This document shows positions 1 through 7,594 of a stretch of DNA of 64,000 nucleotides, piece after piece. Source of the stretch: Streptomyces xanthophaeus. Lineage in GTDB: Bacteria > Actinomycetota > Actinomycetes > Streptomycetales > Streptomycetaceae. Location: contig NZ_JOFT01000031.1 of NCBI RefSeq assembly GCF_000725805.1, positions 1-64,000 on the forward strand. Direction: 5' to 3'. Positions within the stretch are counted from its first letter, which is position 1. Each line of letters begins with the position of its first letter. The position numbers were made by a program, and so were the translations under genes. The notes under the pieces were generated by a model. That model was not told where the DNA came from and made no database searches. It saw only the letters and a list, made by a program, of their open reading frames with translations.

Positions 1-205
1 GCCGAAGGCCATCGCGAAGCGACGCGACGAAGGAGCGCCCTTGAGGGCCCGGCCCGGCACGGAAGGACCCTGGGACTGACGGGAATCCCCCAAGACATCC
101 CTGATACCGCCCAGCAGGCACAAGCCCCCCGAAGCCCCCGCCCCCGCCCCACGGGGAAGGGTCGAACGGATGGGCGTGCCCTGAGGGGGATTACCCGGTA
201 CTCCG
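1..205. other. left-edge stretch without an assigned gene
   Basis: No confident gene. A short open frame entering from the left edge on the plus strand stops at a TGA at 77-79. Its codons are moderately G/C-rich in the third position, so it could be the last 25 codons of a gene lying mostly outside the window, but this is too short to judge. From about 120 on the sequence is C-rich and low in information. No clear terminator hairpin was found. Confidence 0.4.
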
Positions 206-460
206 GTGGGGCGTTGGCCGTGCATGACCATGCTTCAGTCTTCAACGGGCCGAAGGCGCCGCCCGATGCCGCCGGGTTACGAAGAATCGGTTCAGCGTGA
301 TCCTGTCCAGCAGGGCCAGGCCCCCGATCCGCCCATCTACCGTGCGCTGCTGGCCCGCTGGGCCGATGACGGGCGTACGCTGCCGGGCCGGCGGGACCCG
401 GAGTGGTCCCGCCTCACCAGTTCCCCGGTGTGGCCCGCCGGCAGCAGCGGGCTCTACTAG
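206..460 (+). CDS. small hypothetical protein, 84 aa
   Basis: I do not recognise a family. The open frame starts at GTG 206, with in-frame ATG codons at 224 and 230 that are equally possible starts; no strong ribosome binding site separates them. The protein is hydrophilic and rich in Arg and Pro. Its central part (about residues 30-70) has a plausible folded composition, with a PIYRALLARWADDGRTLPGR stretch that looks like real protein rather than frame-shadow sequence. It ends two bases before the convergent acyl-CoA dehydrogenase gene. It could be a Streptomyces-specific small protein or spurious; the moderate confidence rests on composition and on filling an otherwise empty gap. Confidence 0.5.
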   Translation: MGRWPCMTMLQSSTGRRRRPMPPGYEESVQRDPVQQGQAPDPPIYRALLARWADDGRTLPGRRDPEWSRLTSSPVWPAGSSGLY

Positions 461-462
461 CG

Positions 463-1635
463 TCAGCGCGTCTCCGGGCCCGCCAGGTGGCGGGCGATGA
501 CCATGCGCTGGATCTGGTTGGTGCCCTCCACGATCTGCAGCACCTTCGCCTCGCGCATGAGCCGCTCGACGGGGAAGTCCGCGGTGTACCCGTAGCCGCC
601 GAGGATCTGGACCGCGTCCGTCGTGACGGCCATCGCCGCGTCGGTGCAGAACAGCTTGGCCATGGCCGCCTGGCGGGAGAACGGCTTGCCCGCGTCGCGC
701 AGGCGCGCCGCGGCGAGGTACAGGGCGCGGCCCGCCTCGATCTTGGTGGCCATGTCGGCCAGCATGAAGCGCAGCCCCTGGAAGTCCGCGATCGGGTGCC
801 CGAACTGCTTGCGGTCCAGGGCGTACGTCACGGCCTCGTCGAGCGCGGCCTGGGCGACGCCGATGGCGCAGGCGGCGATACCGAGGCGGCCCGCGTCGAG
901 GGCGGCGAGGGCGATGGTGAAGCCCTGGCCCTCCTCGCCGATGCGGCGCGCGTCGGAGACGCGTACGCCGTCGAAGTGCAGCTGGGCGGTGGGCGAGCCC
1001 TTCATGCCCATCTTCTTCTCGGGCACGGCGGCGGTGAGGCCCGGCGCGTCCCCGGGGACGAGGAAGGCGGTGATGCCCTTGGGGCCCGCGGCGCCGGTGC
1101 GTGCGAGGACGGTGTAGAAGTCGGCGACGCCACCGTGGGTGATCCAGGCCTTGGTGCCGGTGATGACCCAGTCGTCGCCATCGCGCACCGCCTTGGTGGT
1201 CAGCGAGGCGGCGTCGGAGCCGGCGGCCGGCTCGGAGAGGCAGTAGGCGCCGAGCAGGCCCCCGCCGAGCATGGCGGGCAGGTGGGCGCCCTGCTGCTCC
1301 TTGGTGCCGTATCCGGCCAGTCCGTGGCAGGCCAGCGAGTGGACGCTGACGCCGAGGCCGACGGTCAGGCGGGCCGCGGCGAGCTCTTCGAGGACCTGGA
1401 GGTACACCTCGTACGGCTGCTCGCCGCCGCCGAAGTCGCCGTCGTAGGGGAGTCCGAGCAGCCCGGCCTCGGACAGCAGGGTGAAGATCTCGCGCGGGAA
1501 CCGGCCGGAGTCCTCCTCCTCGGCGGCCCGGGGGCGGATCTCCCGCTGGGCGATCTCGCGTACGAGCGCGAGGAGGTCCCGGGACTCCTCGGTGGGCAGC
1601 TGTCGGTCCACCGGCTGCGGGGCGCGGTCAGTCAT
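463..1635 (-). CDS. acyl-CoA dehydrogenase
   Basis: FAD-dependent acyl-CoA dehydrogenase of 390 aa, the normal length for the family. It is expected to oxidise an acyl-CoA thioester to the 2,3-enoyl-CoA and pass electrons to ETF in the cytoplasm. The flavin-contact signature YCLSEPAAGSD lies at residues 131-141, DRKQFG at 274-279 and LGGYGY at 345-350. VEGTNQIQ at 369-376 carries the catalytic base Glu370 at the position used by short- and medium-chain enzymes. Chain length and substrate cannot be read from the sequence. A GGAGGAG motif about 10 nt upstream of the ATG supports the start. The TetR gene lies 181 bp upstream on the same strand, so the two may be functionally linked, for example in fatty-acid or branched-chain acyl-CoA breakdown. 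Confidence 0.93.
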   Translation of the reverse strand: MTDRAPQPVDRQLPTEESRDLLALVREIAQREIRPRAAEEEDSGRFPREIFTLLSEAGLLGLPYDGDFGGGEQPYEVYLQVLEELAAARLTVGLGVSVHSLACHGLAGYGTKEQQGAHLPAMLGGGLLGAYCLSEPAAGSDAASLTTKAVRDGDDWVITGTKAWITHGGVADFYTVLARTGAAGPKGITAFLVPGDAPGLTAAVPEKKMGMKGSPTAQLHFDGVRVSDARRIGEEGQGFTIALAALDAGRLGIAACAIGVAQAALDEAVTYALDRKQFGHPIADFQGLRFMLADMATKIEAGRALYLAAARLRDAGKPFSRQAAMAKLFCTDAAMAVTTDAVQILGGYGYTADFPVERLMREAKVLQIVEGTNQIQRMVIARHLAGPETR

Positions 1636-1816
1636 GGCGGCGCTCTCCTCCCTCGTCGGGCACGGCGGCGACGCGTGAGGTGTGGGACGCGCCGCCGGGT
1701 CTCGGTGCTCTTACAGCCGATGGTGCCCTCCCGGGTCACGGAAGGGGCGGTTCAGCGGCTGCGGCGGGTTGAGTATGCCTGATCAGCGGCGTCCCGTCAC
1801 CGGTGCAAGATCATCG

Positions 1817-2536
1817 TTATGGCCGGGAGACATCCTCGGGTACGGGCGGAGCCGGGCACTCCGGGACGAACTCCTCGATGACCGTCAAGGTGGCACGCAG
1901 CTGGCGTACGAGCAGGGCTCCGAGGCGGGCCCGGCCGGGACGGCCGTCGGCGCCCTCGCCGGCTGCGTCGTCCGTACCGACTGCGTCCCTGCCTACAGCG
2001 CCGTCGGCGCCCTCGCCGGAGGTGCCGATCCACTCCAGGGTGATCCCCTCGACCGAGGAGAGCCAGCCCACGAGCGCGAGCCGGGCGATCGGCGGGACGG
2101 TGCGGCGGCCGTACGCGCCCTCGGCGATGGTGGCGACGAGCTCTTCGCGGACGGCGTCGCGGATGGCGAGGACCTCGGCGTCGGAGCCGACGCCCCCGGT
2201 GACGATGGTCCGGTAGGCGGCGTGGTGGTGCTCGGCGTAGTGGAGGTAGCCGTCGACGGTGCGGCGCACGCGTTCGGCGCTCGGCAGGTCGGTGTCCCGC
2301 CCGGCGCGGGCGACGAGTCCGGCCACGGAGTCCTCGACGATGGCGAGGTAGTAGCCGCGTTTGCTCTTGAAGTAGTAGTAGATCAGCCCCTTGGCGACGC
2401 CCGCGTGCTTGGCGATGTCGTCCATGGAGAGGGCGTCGTACGAGGTGTCGGCGAACAATTTCCGGCCGGTGGCTATGAGTTCGGCCCGTCGAACCTGCGA
2501 ACGGCCGGTCACACCGCGCTGTTGACTATTATTCAA
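1817..2536 (-). CDS. TetR/AcrR family transcriptional regulator
   Basis: TetR-type repressor of about 239 aa. The N-terminal helix-turn-helix spans roughly residues 20-60, with the family pattern YDALSMDDIAKHAGVAKGL followed by YYYFKSKRGYY. The rest is the all-helical ligand-binding and dimer domain. Residues about 180-210 form an acidic, Gly/Asp/Ala-rich insert before a final helix, probably a disordered loop. I chose the TTG start at 2536 because AGGG lies 6 nt upstream; a GTG at 2512 is the alternative. A much longer open frame upstream on this strand is antisense to the DUF6230 gene and was discarded. The gene precedes the acyl-CoA dehydrogenase on the same strand and diverges from the DUF6230 gene. 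Ligand unknown. Confidence 0.88.
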   Translation of the reverse strand: MNNSQQRGVTGRSQVRRAELIATGRKLFADTSYDALSMDDIAKHAGVAKGLIYYYFKSKRGYYLAIVEDSVAGLVARAGRDTDLPSAERVRRTVDGYLHYAEHHHAAYRTIVTGGVGSDAEVLAIRDAVREELVATIAEGAYGRRTVPPIARLALVGWLSSVEGITLEWIGTSGEGADGAVGRDAVGTDDAAGEGADGRPGRARLGALLVRQLRATLTVIEEFVPECPAPPVPEDVSRP

Positions 2537-2654
2537 ATTCAGCCCTAGCCTCGAACTGCCACAGGATGCCCGAAGTATGGCAGACCAGGCACACCTGTGA
2601 GCCGAGCACGATTCGCACTTCCCCTGCGCACGGACGACGTACGGGAGGCAAGTC
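2537..2654. promoter_or_regulatory. divergent promoter region tetR / DUF6230 gene
   Basis: The 118-bp gap between two divergent genes must hold both promoters. It contains an interrupted inverted repeat, CTGCCA at about 2557 and TGGCAG at about 2579, which could be an operator for the TetR protein. A purine-rich GGGAGG precedes the ATG at 2655. The operator role is inference only. Confidence 0.35.
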
Positions 2655-3311
2655 ATGGGTGACGGCAACACAGGCGAGGGCCCGGCCGAGGGCCCGGCCG
2701 AGGGCCCGGCCGAGGGCCGGGTCGAGGGCCGGGTCGACTGGCGGCGGACGGCGGTCGCGGCGGTGCCCGCGGTCCTCGCGGTCGGCGCGCTGGCCCTGGT
2801 GATGGCGCAGGGCGCGCTCGCCGCCTCCTTCGCGGTCTCGGGGACCAGCTTCCAGGTCTCCTCCTCCAAGCTGAGCAGCAAGGGCCTGGCCTCGTACGTG
2901 CACACCGACCGATCGGTGGACGGCGCGGGGCATCCGGTCGCACTGCTGGGCATCGGCGAGGCCACCCTCAGCGACATCTGCCAGTCCGCGGAGGTGGGCA
3001 CCCCGCTGGGCAAGGTGGTCTTCAAGCTGACCGCCGGGGGCCCGGCCGGAGAGGTCACGGCCAGCAGTCTGGTGATCGACGGCGAGGACCTCGAAGGCGA
3101 CGCCACCTTCGGCACGGCCCAGATCGGCCGGGACGCCTCGACCCTGGACCAGGTGGACGGGGTCAGGGGCGAGCCGGGGAAGTTCGGCCTCCAGGCGGGG
3201 AACATCGAGGTGGCGGGGGTTCGGTCGCACGCCTGGTCCGCGACGGGCGGCAACTTCAAGCTCAAGGGCATGAAGGTGAGCGTCGCCCTGGACGGCGAGA
3301 AGTGCTTCTGA
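2655..3311 (+). CDS. DUF6230 family secreted/membrane-anchored protein
   Basis: A 218-aa protein of the DUF6230 type, common in Streptomyces and sometimes mislabelled cholesterol esterase; function unknown. Residues 1-28 form an acidic low-complexity tail made of EGPA/EGRV repeats. An uncleaved-anchor or signal-like hydrophobic helix follows at about 32-54, and ALAASFAVSGTSF marks the start of the exported domain, which is rich in beta-strand and small residues. The tandem 12-bp repeats at 2676-2735 make this N-terminus expandable, and other family members need not have it. The next gene (DUF6114) overlaps by 10 nt, so the two are translationally coupled and probably act together at the cell surface. 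Confidence 0.85.
   Translation: MGDGNTGEGPAEGPAEGPAEGRVEGRVDWRRTAVAAVPAVLAVGALALVMAQGALAASFAVSGTSFQVSSSKLSSKGLASYVHTDRSVDGAGHPVALLGIGEATLSDICQSAEVGTPLGKVVFKLTAGGPAGEVTASSLVIDGEDLEGDATFGTAQIGRDASTLDQVDGVRGEPGKFGLQAGNIEVAGVRSHAWSATGGNFKLKGMKVSVALDGEKCF
2676..2735 (+). repeat. five tandem 12-bp repeats inside the DUF6230 gene
   Basis: Three exact copies of GAGGGCCCGGCC are followed by two copies of the variant GAGGGCCGGGTC. They encode EGPA three times, then EGRV twice. A 12-bp unit keeps the frame, so copy-number change would lengthen or shorten the cytoplasmic tail without breaking the gene. Confidence 0.9.
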
Positions 3312-4294
3312 GGCCGGGGCTCCCGCTGCCCGGGCCGCGGCGGCGGCTGCGCGCCTGGCGGCGGACCCGGCCGTTCTGGGGCGGGCTCCTGCTGGTCCTG
3401 GGCGGGGCCGAGCTGCTGCTGGTGCCGCTCTCCCCGGTGCCGGTGCTGGTCAGCCTGGGCCTCGGCGGGATCGCCGCGATGGGGATCGGGGTGGCTCTGA
3501 TGCTGGCCGGGGTGTGCCTGTGGGTGCTGCCACAGGCGCGGACGTACGTGTCACTGCACGCCCTGCTGCTGTCGGTGCTGTCGTTCGTCGCGACCAACCT
3601 GGGCGGGTTCCTGGTGGGCATGGCCCTCGGGATCGCGGGGAGCGCACTGGCCTTCGGCTGGACCCCGCTGCCCGGGCCCGGGGGCGAAGGCGGGGGCGGG
3701 AACGGGGGCGGGAACGGGGGCGGCGCGGTCGGCGTGGACGAGGGGCCGTACGTCCGGCGGCCTGACAGCGGCGGGCCGCGGACGCTGGCGGCCGCGCTGC
3801 CGGTGGTGCTGCTGGCGGCCCTGGTGACGAGCGGGCCTGCGCCGCAGCAGCCGCGGGCCGCCGCGGACGCGGGGCCGCCGGTGGCCGGGCGCACTCCCCC
3901 GACGGTGACGACCTCGCTCTTCGCTCCCCGGGGCTTCGCCTTCGCGGGCGTCACCGAGGTGCCCACGGCGGCCGGGCCGCTGCGGGTGCTGGTGCTCAGG
4001 ATGGACGCGGCTTCGCTCCGGGACTACCGGCTGCACACCCGGGACGGCGGCGAGGAGTACGGACTCGCGGCTCGGACCCTGGAACTACGGGGCGGTGTGA
4101 CCTTGTACCTGACGAGGTTCAGCGGGTGCATCGAAGGGCTGTTGTGCGTCACCTTCAGCCCCGAGGGGCTGCCCGCGCCCCCGGTCATCCCGCCGTTCGT
4201 CTTCATGACGCAGGTCCGGGCGGAGCAGGCGCTCGTCACCTCGGACGTGATCGTCACGGACGGGCTGCGGCTTACAGCCAGCCGACCTGGGTGA
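3302..4294 (+). CDS. DUF6114 family membrane protein
   Basis: A 330-aa protein whose N-terminal half matches the DUF6114 layout: an Arg-rich cytoplasmic start with RRTRPFWGGLLLVLGGAELL, then about four closely spaced membrane helices to residue ~120. A Gly-rich linker (about 125-145), another hydrophobic helix (~160-180) and an exported C-terminal region follow; the latter resembles the secreted domain style of DUF6230. Biochemical function unknown. The GTG start lies inside the last codons of the DUF6230 gene, indicating coupling. The C-terminal exported part is longer than I expect for a plain four-helix DUF6114 protein, so it may be a fused secreted domain. Confidence 0.82.
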   Translation: MLLRPGLPLPGPRRRLRAWRRTRPFWGGLLLVLGGAELLLVPLSPVPVLVSLGLGGIAAMGIGVALMLAGVCLWVLPQARTYVSLHALLLSVLSFVATNLGGFLVGMALGIAGSALAFGWTPLPGPGGEGGGGNGGGNGGGAVGVDEGPYVRRPDSGGPRTLAAALPVVLLAALVTSGPAPQQPRAAADAGPPVAGRTPPTVTTSLFAPRGFAFAGVTEVPTAAGPLRVLVLRMDAASLRDYRLHTRDGGEEYGLAARTLELRGGVTLYLTRFSGCIEGLLCVTFSPEGLPAPPVIPPFVFMTQVRAEQALVTSDVIVTDGLRLTASRPG

Positions 4295-4424
4295 CGAACA
4301 TGGCGACGACGACCACGAGGGTCCAGCCCAGGACGTGTTCCAGCCAGGAGGAACCCTCATCGGGGCCCCCGGTACGGGCGCGGCTGCGGGCTCGGTCGGT
4401 CGGGGCGGCGCTGGTGGCAGTCAT
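4272..4424 (-). CDS. small single-pass membrane protein, about 50 aa
   Basis: A short protein ending in one hydrophobic helix, with WLEHVLGWTLVVVVAMFVTQ near the C-terminus and a positively charged Arg-rich segment before it, as expected for a tail-anchored or N-in single-pass protein. The ATG at 4424 is used here; the frame remains open to a GTG at 4475 and neither has a clear ribosome binding site. The 3' end overlaps the DUF6114 gene on the opposite strand by 23 bp. I do not know a function. The clean hydrophobic segment argues against a random frame. Confidence 0.6.
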   Translation of the reverse strand: MTATSAAPTDRARSRARTGGPDEGSSWLEHVLGWTLVVVVAMFVTQVGWL

Positions 4425-4555
4425 GGTGTCCAATGTGCCAGCGTTCGCGGCCTTCGCGGTAGAGACGATCGTCACGGGTGGCGAGGGTCACGCGGCCGGG
4501 CCCCGGCCTGTGCGGCCGGGGCCCGGTGGTTGCGCGGATACGGCTCGGGAGGGCG

Positions 4556-4990
4556 TCAGACGCGGGTGTCCCGGGCGTTGCGGCCGGCCATCATCGCCAT
4601 CGCGAGGCCGAGGCACAGGGCGACGGCTCCCGTGATGAGGTTGTTGACCACCGTGCGGGTCGTGTCCATCTCACCGGCGATGACCCACGGGGCGACGATC
4701 GTCCAGGCACCGAGGGCGACGGCCGTCCAGGCCATCGCGTGGGTGCGCTCGTACGCCGAGCCCAGGCCTCCCATGCACAGACAGAAGGCCAGTCCGGTGA
4801 TCAGGTTGTTGATGGCCAGGGGGGTCAGCACGCTGAACCCGGCGATCCAAGGGGAGGCCGCCAGGTACAGGCCTGTGATCAGGGCCAGGGCCTCCACCGT
4901 CTGTGCGGCGGGGGTGCTGGTCACCCGCTCGAACCGCGTGCGCATCTCGGCGAGGTCGGGGTGGTGCTCGATGTTGGGGTGGGTGGTCAT
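4556..4990 (-). CDS. SPW repeat integral membrane protein
   Basis: A 144-aa membrane protein with the two-fold SPW repeat. LAASPWIAGF at about residues 43-52 and the related TIVAPWVIAGE at about 101-111 each open a repeat of two hydrophobic helices, giving four helices in all. NNLITG occurs in both repeats, a visible internal duplication. The function of SPW proteins is unknown; they are common in actinobacteria and some proteobacteria. It lies alone between a convergent neighbour and the downstream-facing peptidase gene. Confidence 0.88.
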   Translation of the reverse strand: MTTHPNIEHHPDLAEMRTRFERVTSTPAAQTVEALALITGLYLAASPWIAGFSVLTPLAINNLITGLAFCLCMGGLGSAYERTHAMAWTAVALGAWTIVAPWVIAGEMDTTRTVVNNLITGAVALCLGLAMAMMAGRNARDTRV

Positions 4991-5083
4991 GGCGGGCCGC
5001 CTCCTACGAGAAGCCTGAAGCCTTTATCTCCCATTTACCCCATTATGTTCCGCTTATCCGGGCCTCCAGGTCAACGGGAGATT

Positions 5084-6445
5084 TCACAGCACGCCGACCG
5101 CACCCAGCGCCGCGATCTGACCCGGGGTCGGCACGGCCGGTGCGTAGAGGTAGCAGACGCCTCCGCTGCCCGAGACGGCCTTGCCGGCGGCGTTGTGCCG
5201 CTTGGTGCGCAGCCAGACGTTCTCGAACTCGCGGCGCCGGTAGACGCGCCGGACGGCGTTGTTGTCGGGCGAGTTGGGGTCGTTGACGATCACGTCGCCG
5301 GAGGCGGTGAAGCCGATGACGGTCATCAGGTGGCCCGCGGTGCCGTAGCCCGCTCCCGTGAGCTCACCGGCGAGGAAGGACTGCGAGGTGATCACGGGGA
5401 TCCCGGCCCGGACGAGGACTTCGAGGTCGGTGAGGGAGTTCAGGCGGGTGACCACGCCCGCGAGACGGCTGTAGGTGGCGGCGTAGGCGGCGTTGAAGGG
5501 CCAGTTCCCGCAGCCCTTGTAGGCGGCGTCGTAGGTGGAGCGGGCGGCGTGGCACACCTGCGGGTCGGAGTACTTCGGGTCGACCCAGGCCACGGCGCCG
5601 GCACTGGCGCGACCGCCCCAGTACTCGATGACCATCTGCGAGGAGGTGGGGCTGCACCAGGCCTCGCCGCCGTTGTCGTACTGGGGGTAGCGCCCGGTGT
5701 GGACCTCCTGCGAGTAGCGCGGGACGGCCAGCTCGCGGGCCTGGCCCGAGAGGGAGGTCGCGGGGACGGTGAAGCGGTCGGGGACGTCGGAGACCATGGC
5801 TCCGGCCAGCCGGACGGTGGGCCCGCCGGTGGCTCCCGGCCTGCGGTGGAGGGTGAGGCGCAGCTGCCAGCCGGTGAGGCGCAGGCCGCTCGCGGGGGCG
5901 TCGACGGCGAGGGTGTCGGTCCAGACGGTGGAGCGGCCGTCGGTCTGGCCGTCCACGGAGGTGCGGCGGATGTCGCCGTCGCCGGAGGCCCAGCGGGCCA
6001 TGACGTACCAGGGGGTGGTGGTGCCGTCGGTGTAGGTGCCGCGCAGTTCGGTCTGGATCCAGGTGCCCGCGGGGGTGCGGGCGTTCCAGGAGGCGATGGC
6101 CTCGGTGGCGGGGACGCTGGAGCGGTGCAGGGGGGAGGTCCAGGTGGCGTACTCCCAGGTGCTCTTGCGGCCGGTGTGCGGGTCGGCGTACTCGGTGCGG
6201 CCGGCCGGTGCGGCGATCCCGAGGCCGGGGCGGGCGCCGGCGACGGCGGTGGTGCCCTGGTGGTGGCCGGCCAGCCAGTGCTCGTAGGAGAACCAGAAGC
6301 GGTTGTCGACGGTGCGGCCCGGGCCCCGGCGGGCGGGCGGGGGTGCGGCGGAGGCGCTGCCGCCCGGGACCGCGGAGGCGGCGGTGGCGGTGGCGACCGC
6401 GAGTGCGGCGACGAGTACGGCCCTGCGCGGTGTGGGTGCGGTCAT
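5084..6445 (-). CDS. secreted C39-like (papain-fold) cysteine peptidase
   Basis: A 453-aa exported protein. Residues 1-35 are a signal peptide (RR near the start, a hydrophobic core, then ASA before APPP); the RR pair is followed by AVLVAALAV, so Tat export is possible. The C-terminal half is a C39_2-type papain-like domain: catalytic Cys264 in GEAWCSPTS, His372 in GHLMTVIGF and Asp389 in VIVNDPNSP. The first half (about 45-235) is a beta-rich region of unknown role, probably substrate or wall binding. The ATG at 6445 follows GGGGGAA; the longer open frame upstream would overlap the next gene. The protein probably cleaves peptides outside the cell; substrate unknown. Confidence 0.86.
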   Translation of the reverse strand: MTAPTPRRAVLVAALAVATATAASAVPGGSASAAPPPARRGPGRTVDNRFWFSYEHWLAGHHQGTTAVAGARPGLGIAAPAGRTEYADPHTGRKSTWEYATWTSPLHRSSVPATEAIASWNARTPAGTWIQTELRGTYTDGTTTPWYVMARWASGDGDIRRTSVDGQTDGRSTVWTDTLAVDAPASGLRLTGWQLRLTLHRRPGATGGPTVRLAGAMVSDVPDRFTVPATSLSGQARELAVPRYSQEVHTGRYPQYDNGGEAWCSPTSSQMVIEYWGGRASAGAVAWVDPKYSDPQVCHAARSTYDAAYKGCGNWPFNAAYAATYSRLAGVVTRLNSLTDLEVLVRAGIPVITSQSFLAGELTGAGYGTAGHLMTVIGFTASGDVIVNDPNSPDNNAVRRVYRRREFENVWLRTKRHNAAGKAVSGSGGVCYLYAPAVPTPGQIAALGAVGVL

Positions 6446-6570
6446 CGCGAGGTTCCCCCAGGGGTGGGTCGGTGCATCGGTGGCTTCACCCTTCCAGTTC
6501 CCGGCTGCCGGGGACCGAAGCCGCGGGCTCGTGTCGTGGGGGACGACCGGTCCAGCCGTAGGGTGGCGGG

Positions 6571-7215
6571 GTGGAGCCACACCGGTCACTCGACTCACTC
6601 GACTCACTCGCGCGCGAGCTCGCCGCCCTGCCCCCGTCCCTCGGCCCGGTCCGGCTGATCGGTGTCGACGGGCACGCCGGGTCGGGCAAGAGCACCTTCG
6701 CGGGGCGGCTCGGCGAGGCGCTGGGCGGGGCGCCGGTGCTGCACCTGGACGACGTGGCCACCCACGAGGAGCTGTTCGGCTGGCAGGAGCGGCTGCGCGT
6801 GCAGGTGCTGGAGCCGCTGGCCGCGGGGCGCCCCGCGCACTGGGCCCCGTACGACTGGGTGGAGCGCCGCTTCGGTGCGGAGCGGGTGCTGGAGCCGGCG
6901 GCGGTGCTGCTCGTCGAGGGGGTCGGGGCCGGGCGGCGGGCGCTGCGCCCGCATCTGGCCCGGCTGCTGTGGATGGAGACCCCGCGCGAGGAGTCCTGGG
7001 GGCGCGGGCGGAGGCGGGACGGGCGGGAACTGTCCGATTTCTGGGACGGGTGGGAGCGCGCGGAGCGCGCGCACTTCGCGGATGACCCTTCGCGCCCCTT
7101 CGCCGACACCTTGGTGCGTCAGTGCGGTACGGGATACGAGTGGTCTTCCGGGGCCGCTGCGACGGCTGGAACCGCCGCTTCTGTCACCGAGGGTGACGAC
7201 CTCCCCCGGGCCTGA
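6571..7215 (+). CDS. P-loop kinase, uridine kinase-like
   Basis: A 214-aa nucleotide-binding protein with Walker A GVDGHAGSGKST at residues 31-42 and an acidic HLDD motif at 58-61, the layout of uridine kinase/phosphoribulokinase-type small kinases. VLLVEGVGAGRR at about 112-123 matches the strand after the phosphate acceptor region. The lid is Arg-rich (RGRRRDGRE). The substrate is not settled; Streptomyces proteins of this type are usually annotated uridine kinase or (d)CMP-like kinase without proof. The GTG start is preceded by a G-rich stretch. A 9-bp tandem repeat just after the start encodes SLD repeats. It diverges from the C39 peptidase gene. Confidence 0.8.
   Translation: MEPHRSLDSLDSLARELAALPPSLGPVRLIGVDGHAGSGKSTFAGRLGEALGGAPVLHLDDVATHEELFGWQERLRVQVLEPLAAGRPAHWAPYDWVERRFGAERVLEPAAVLLVEGVGAGRRALRPHLARLLWMETPREESWGRGRRRDGRELSDFWDGWERAERAHFADDPSRPFADTLVRQCGTGYEWSSGAAATAGTAASVTEGDDLPRA
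6587..6610 (+). repeat. 9-bp tandem repeat in kinase 5' end
   Basis: Two full copies and most of a third of CACTCGACT encode the SLDSLDSL stretch at residues 6-13 of the P-loop kinase. In-frame repeats like this can change copy number harmlessly. Confidence 0.8.
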
Positions 7216-7594
7216 GCGGCCCTGGACCCGAGCCCCAGCGGGCCTCCGTCGGCGTGCTTGACCGGGGGCCCGCGGCGGCCTTACGTTCTCAATGCGGGGC
7301 CTTCACGGGCTTCCGCGGACGCGAAGCCCCCGGTTGTTCCCCCGTGATCGGGGGCTTCGTTCCGTCCCCGAACCCCTTGCGCGGCGCCGTCCCGAGGGCT
7401 TCGTCACCCCCTCGGCCTCACACTGAGTCACCACAGGCTCCCGGGGTCCCCGCCCGAACCGGGGCGGTCGCGCCCTACGTAAGGTGCGAAACCGCAGGTA
7501 CGATGCAGCCCTGATTTCATCGGCGCAGTGGGCAACTCGCGGGATCGTCGCGGGGGTTGCCGCGCACCACGGGGGCAGGCTTGTGGGGGACGTG
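7216..7594. other. intergenic region before the AAA ATPase gene
   Basis: This gap of 379 bp holds a strong terminator (7322-7359) and, after it, the promoter region of the AAA gene. Short open frames here have no coding character. A run of GGGGGA at about 7585-7590 is the likely ribosome binding site for the ATG at 7595. Confidence 0.6.
7322..7359 (+). terminator. stem-loop terminator
   Basis: An 11-bp perfect inverted repeat, CGAAGCCCCCG and CGGGGGCTTCG, is separated by a 16-nt loop and lies about 105 bp after the kinase stop. There is no long T-tract, as usual for high-G+C terminators. Confidence 0.75.

Noticed and set aside
403..1782. 459-codon open frame opposite the acyl-CoA dehydrogenase
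   Set aside because: Composition is typical of an antisense shadow and the acyl-CoA dehydrogenase motifs are clear on the other strand.
2676..2735. CRISPR-like repeat array
   Set aside because: The units are contiguous 12-mers without spacers and encode protein repeats in frame.
2537..3271. N-terminal extension of the TetR frame back to 3271
   Set aside because: This part is antisense to the DUF6230 gene and has no family similarity; TTG 2536 or GTG 2512 gives a normal TetR length.
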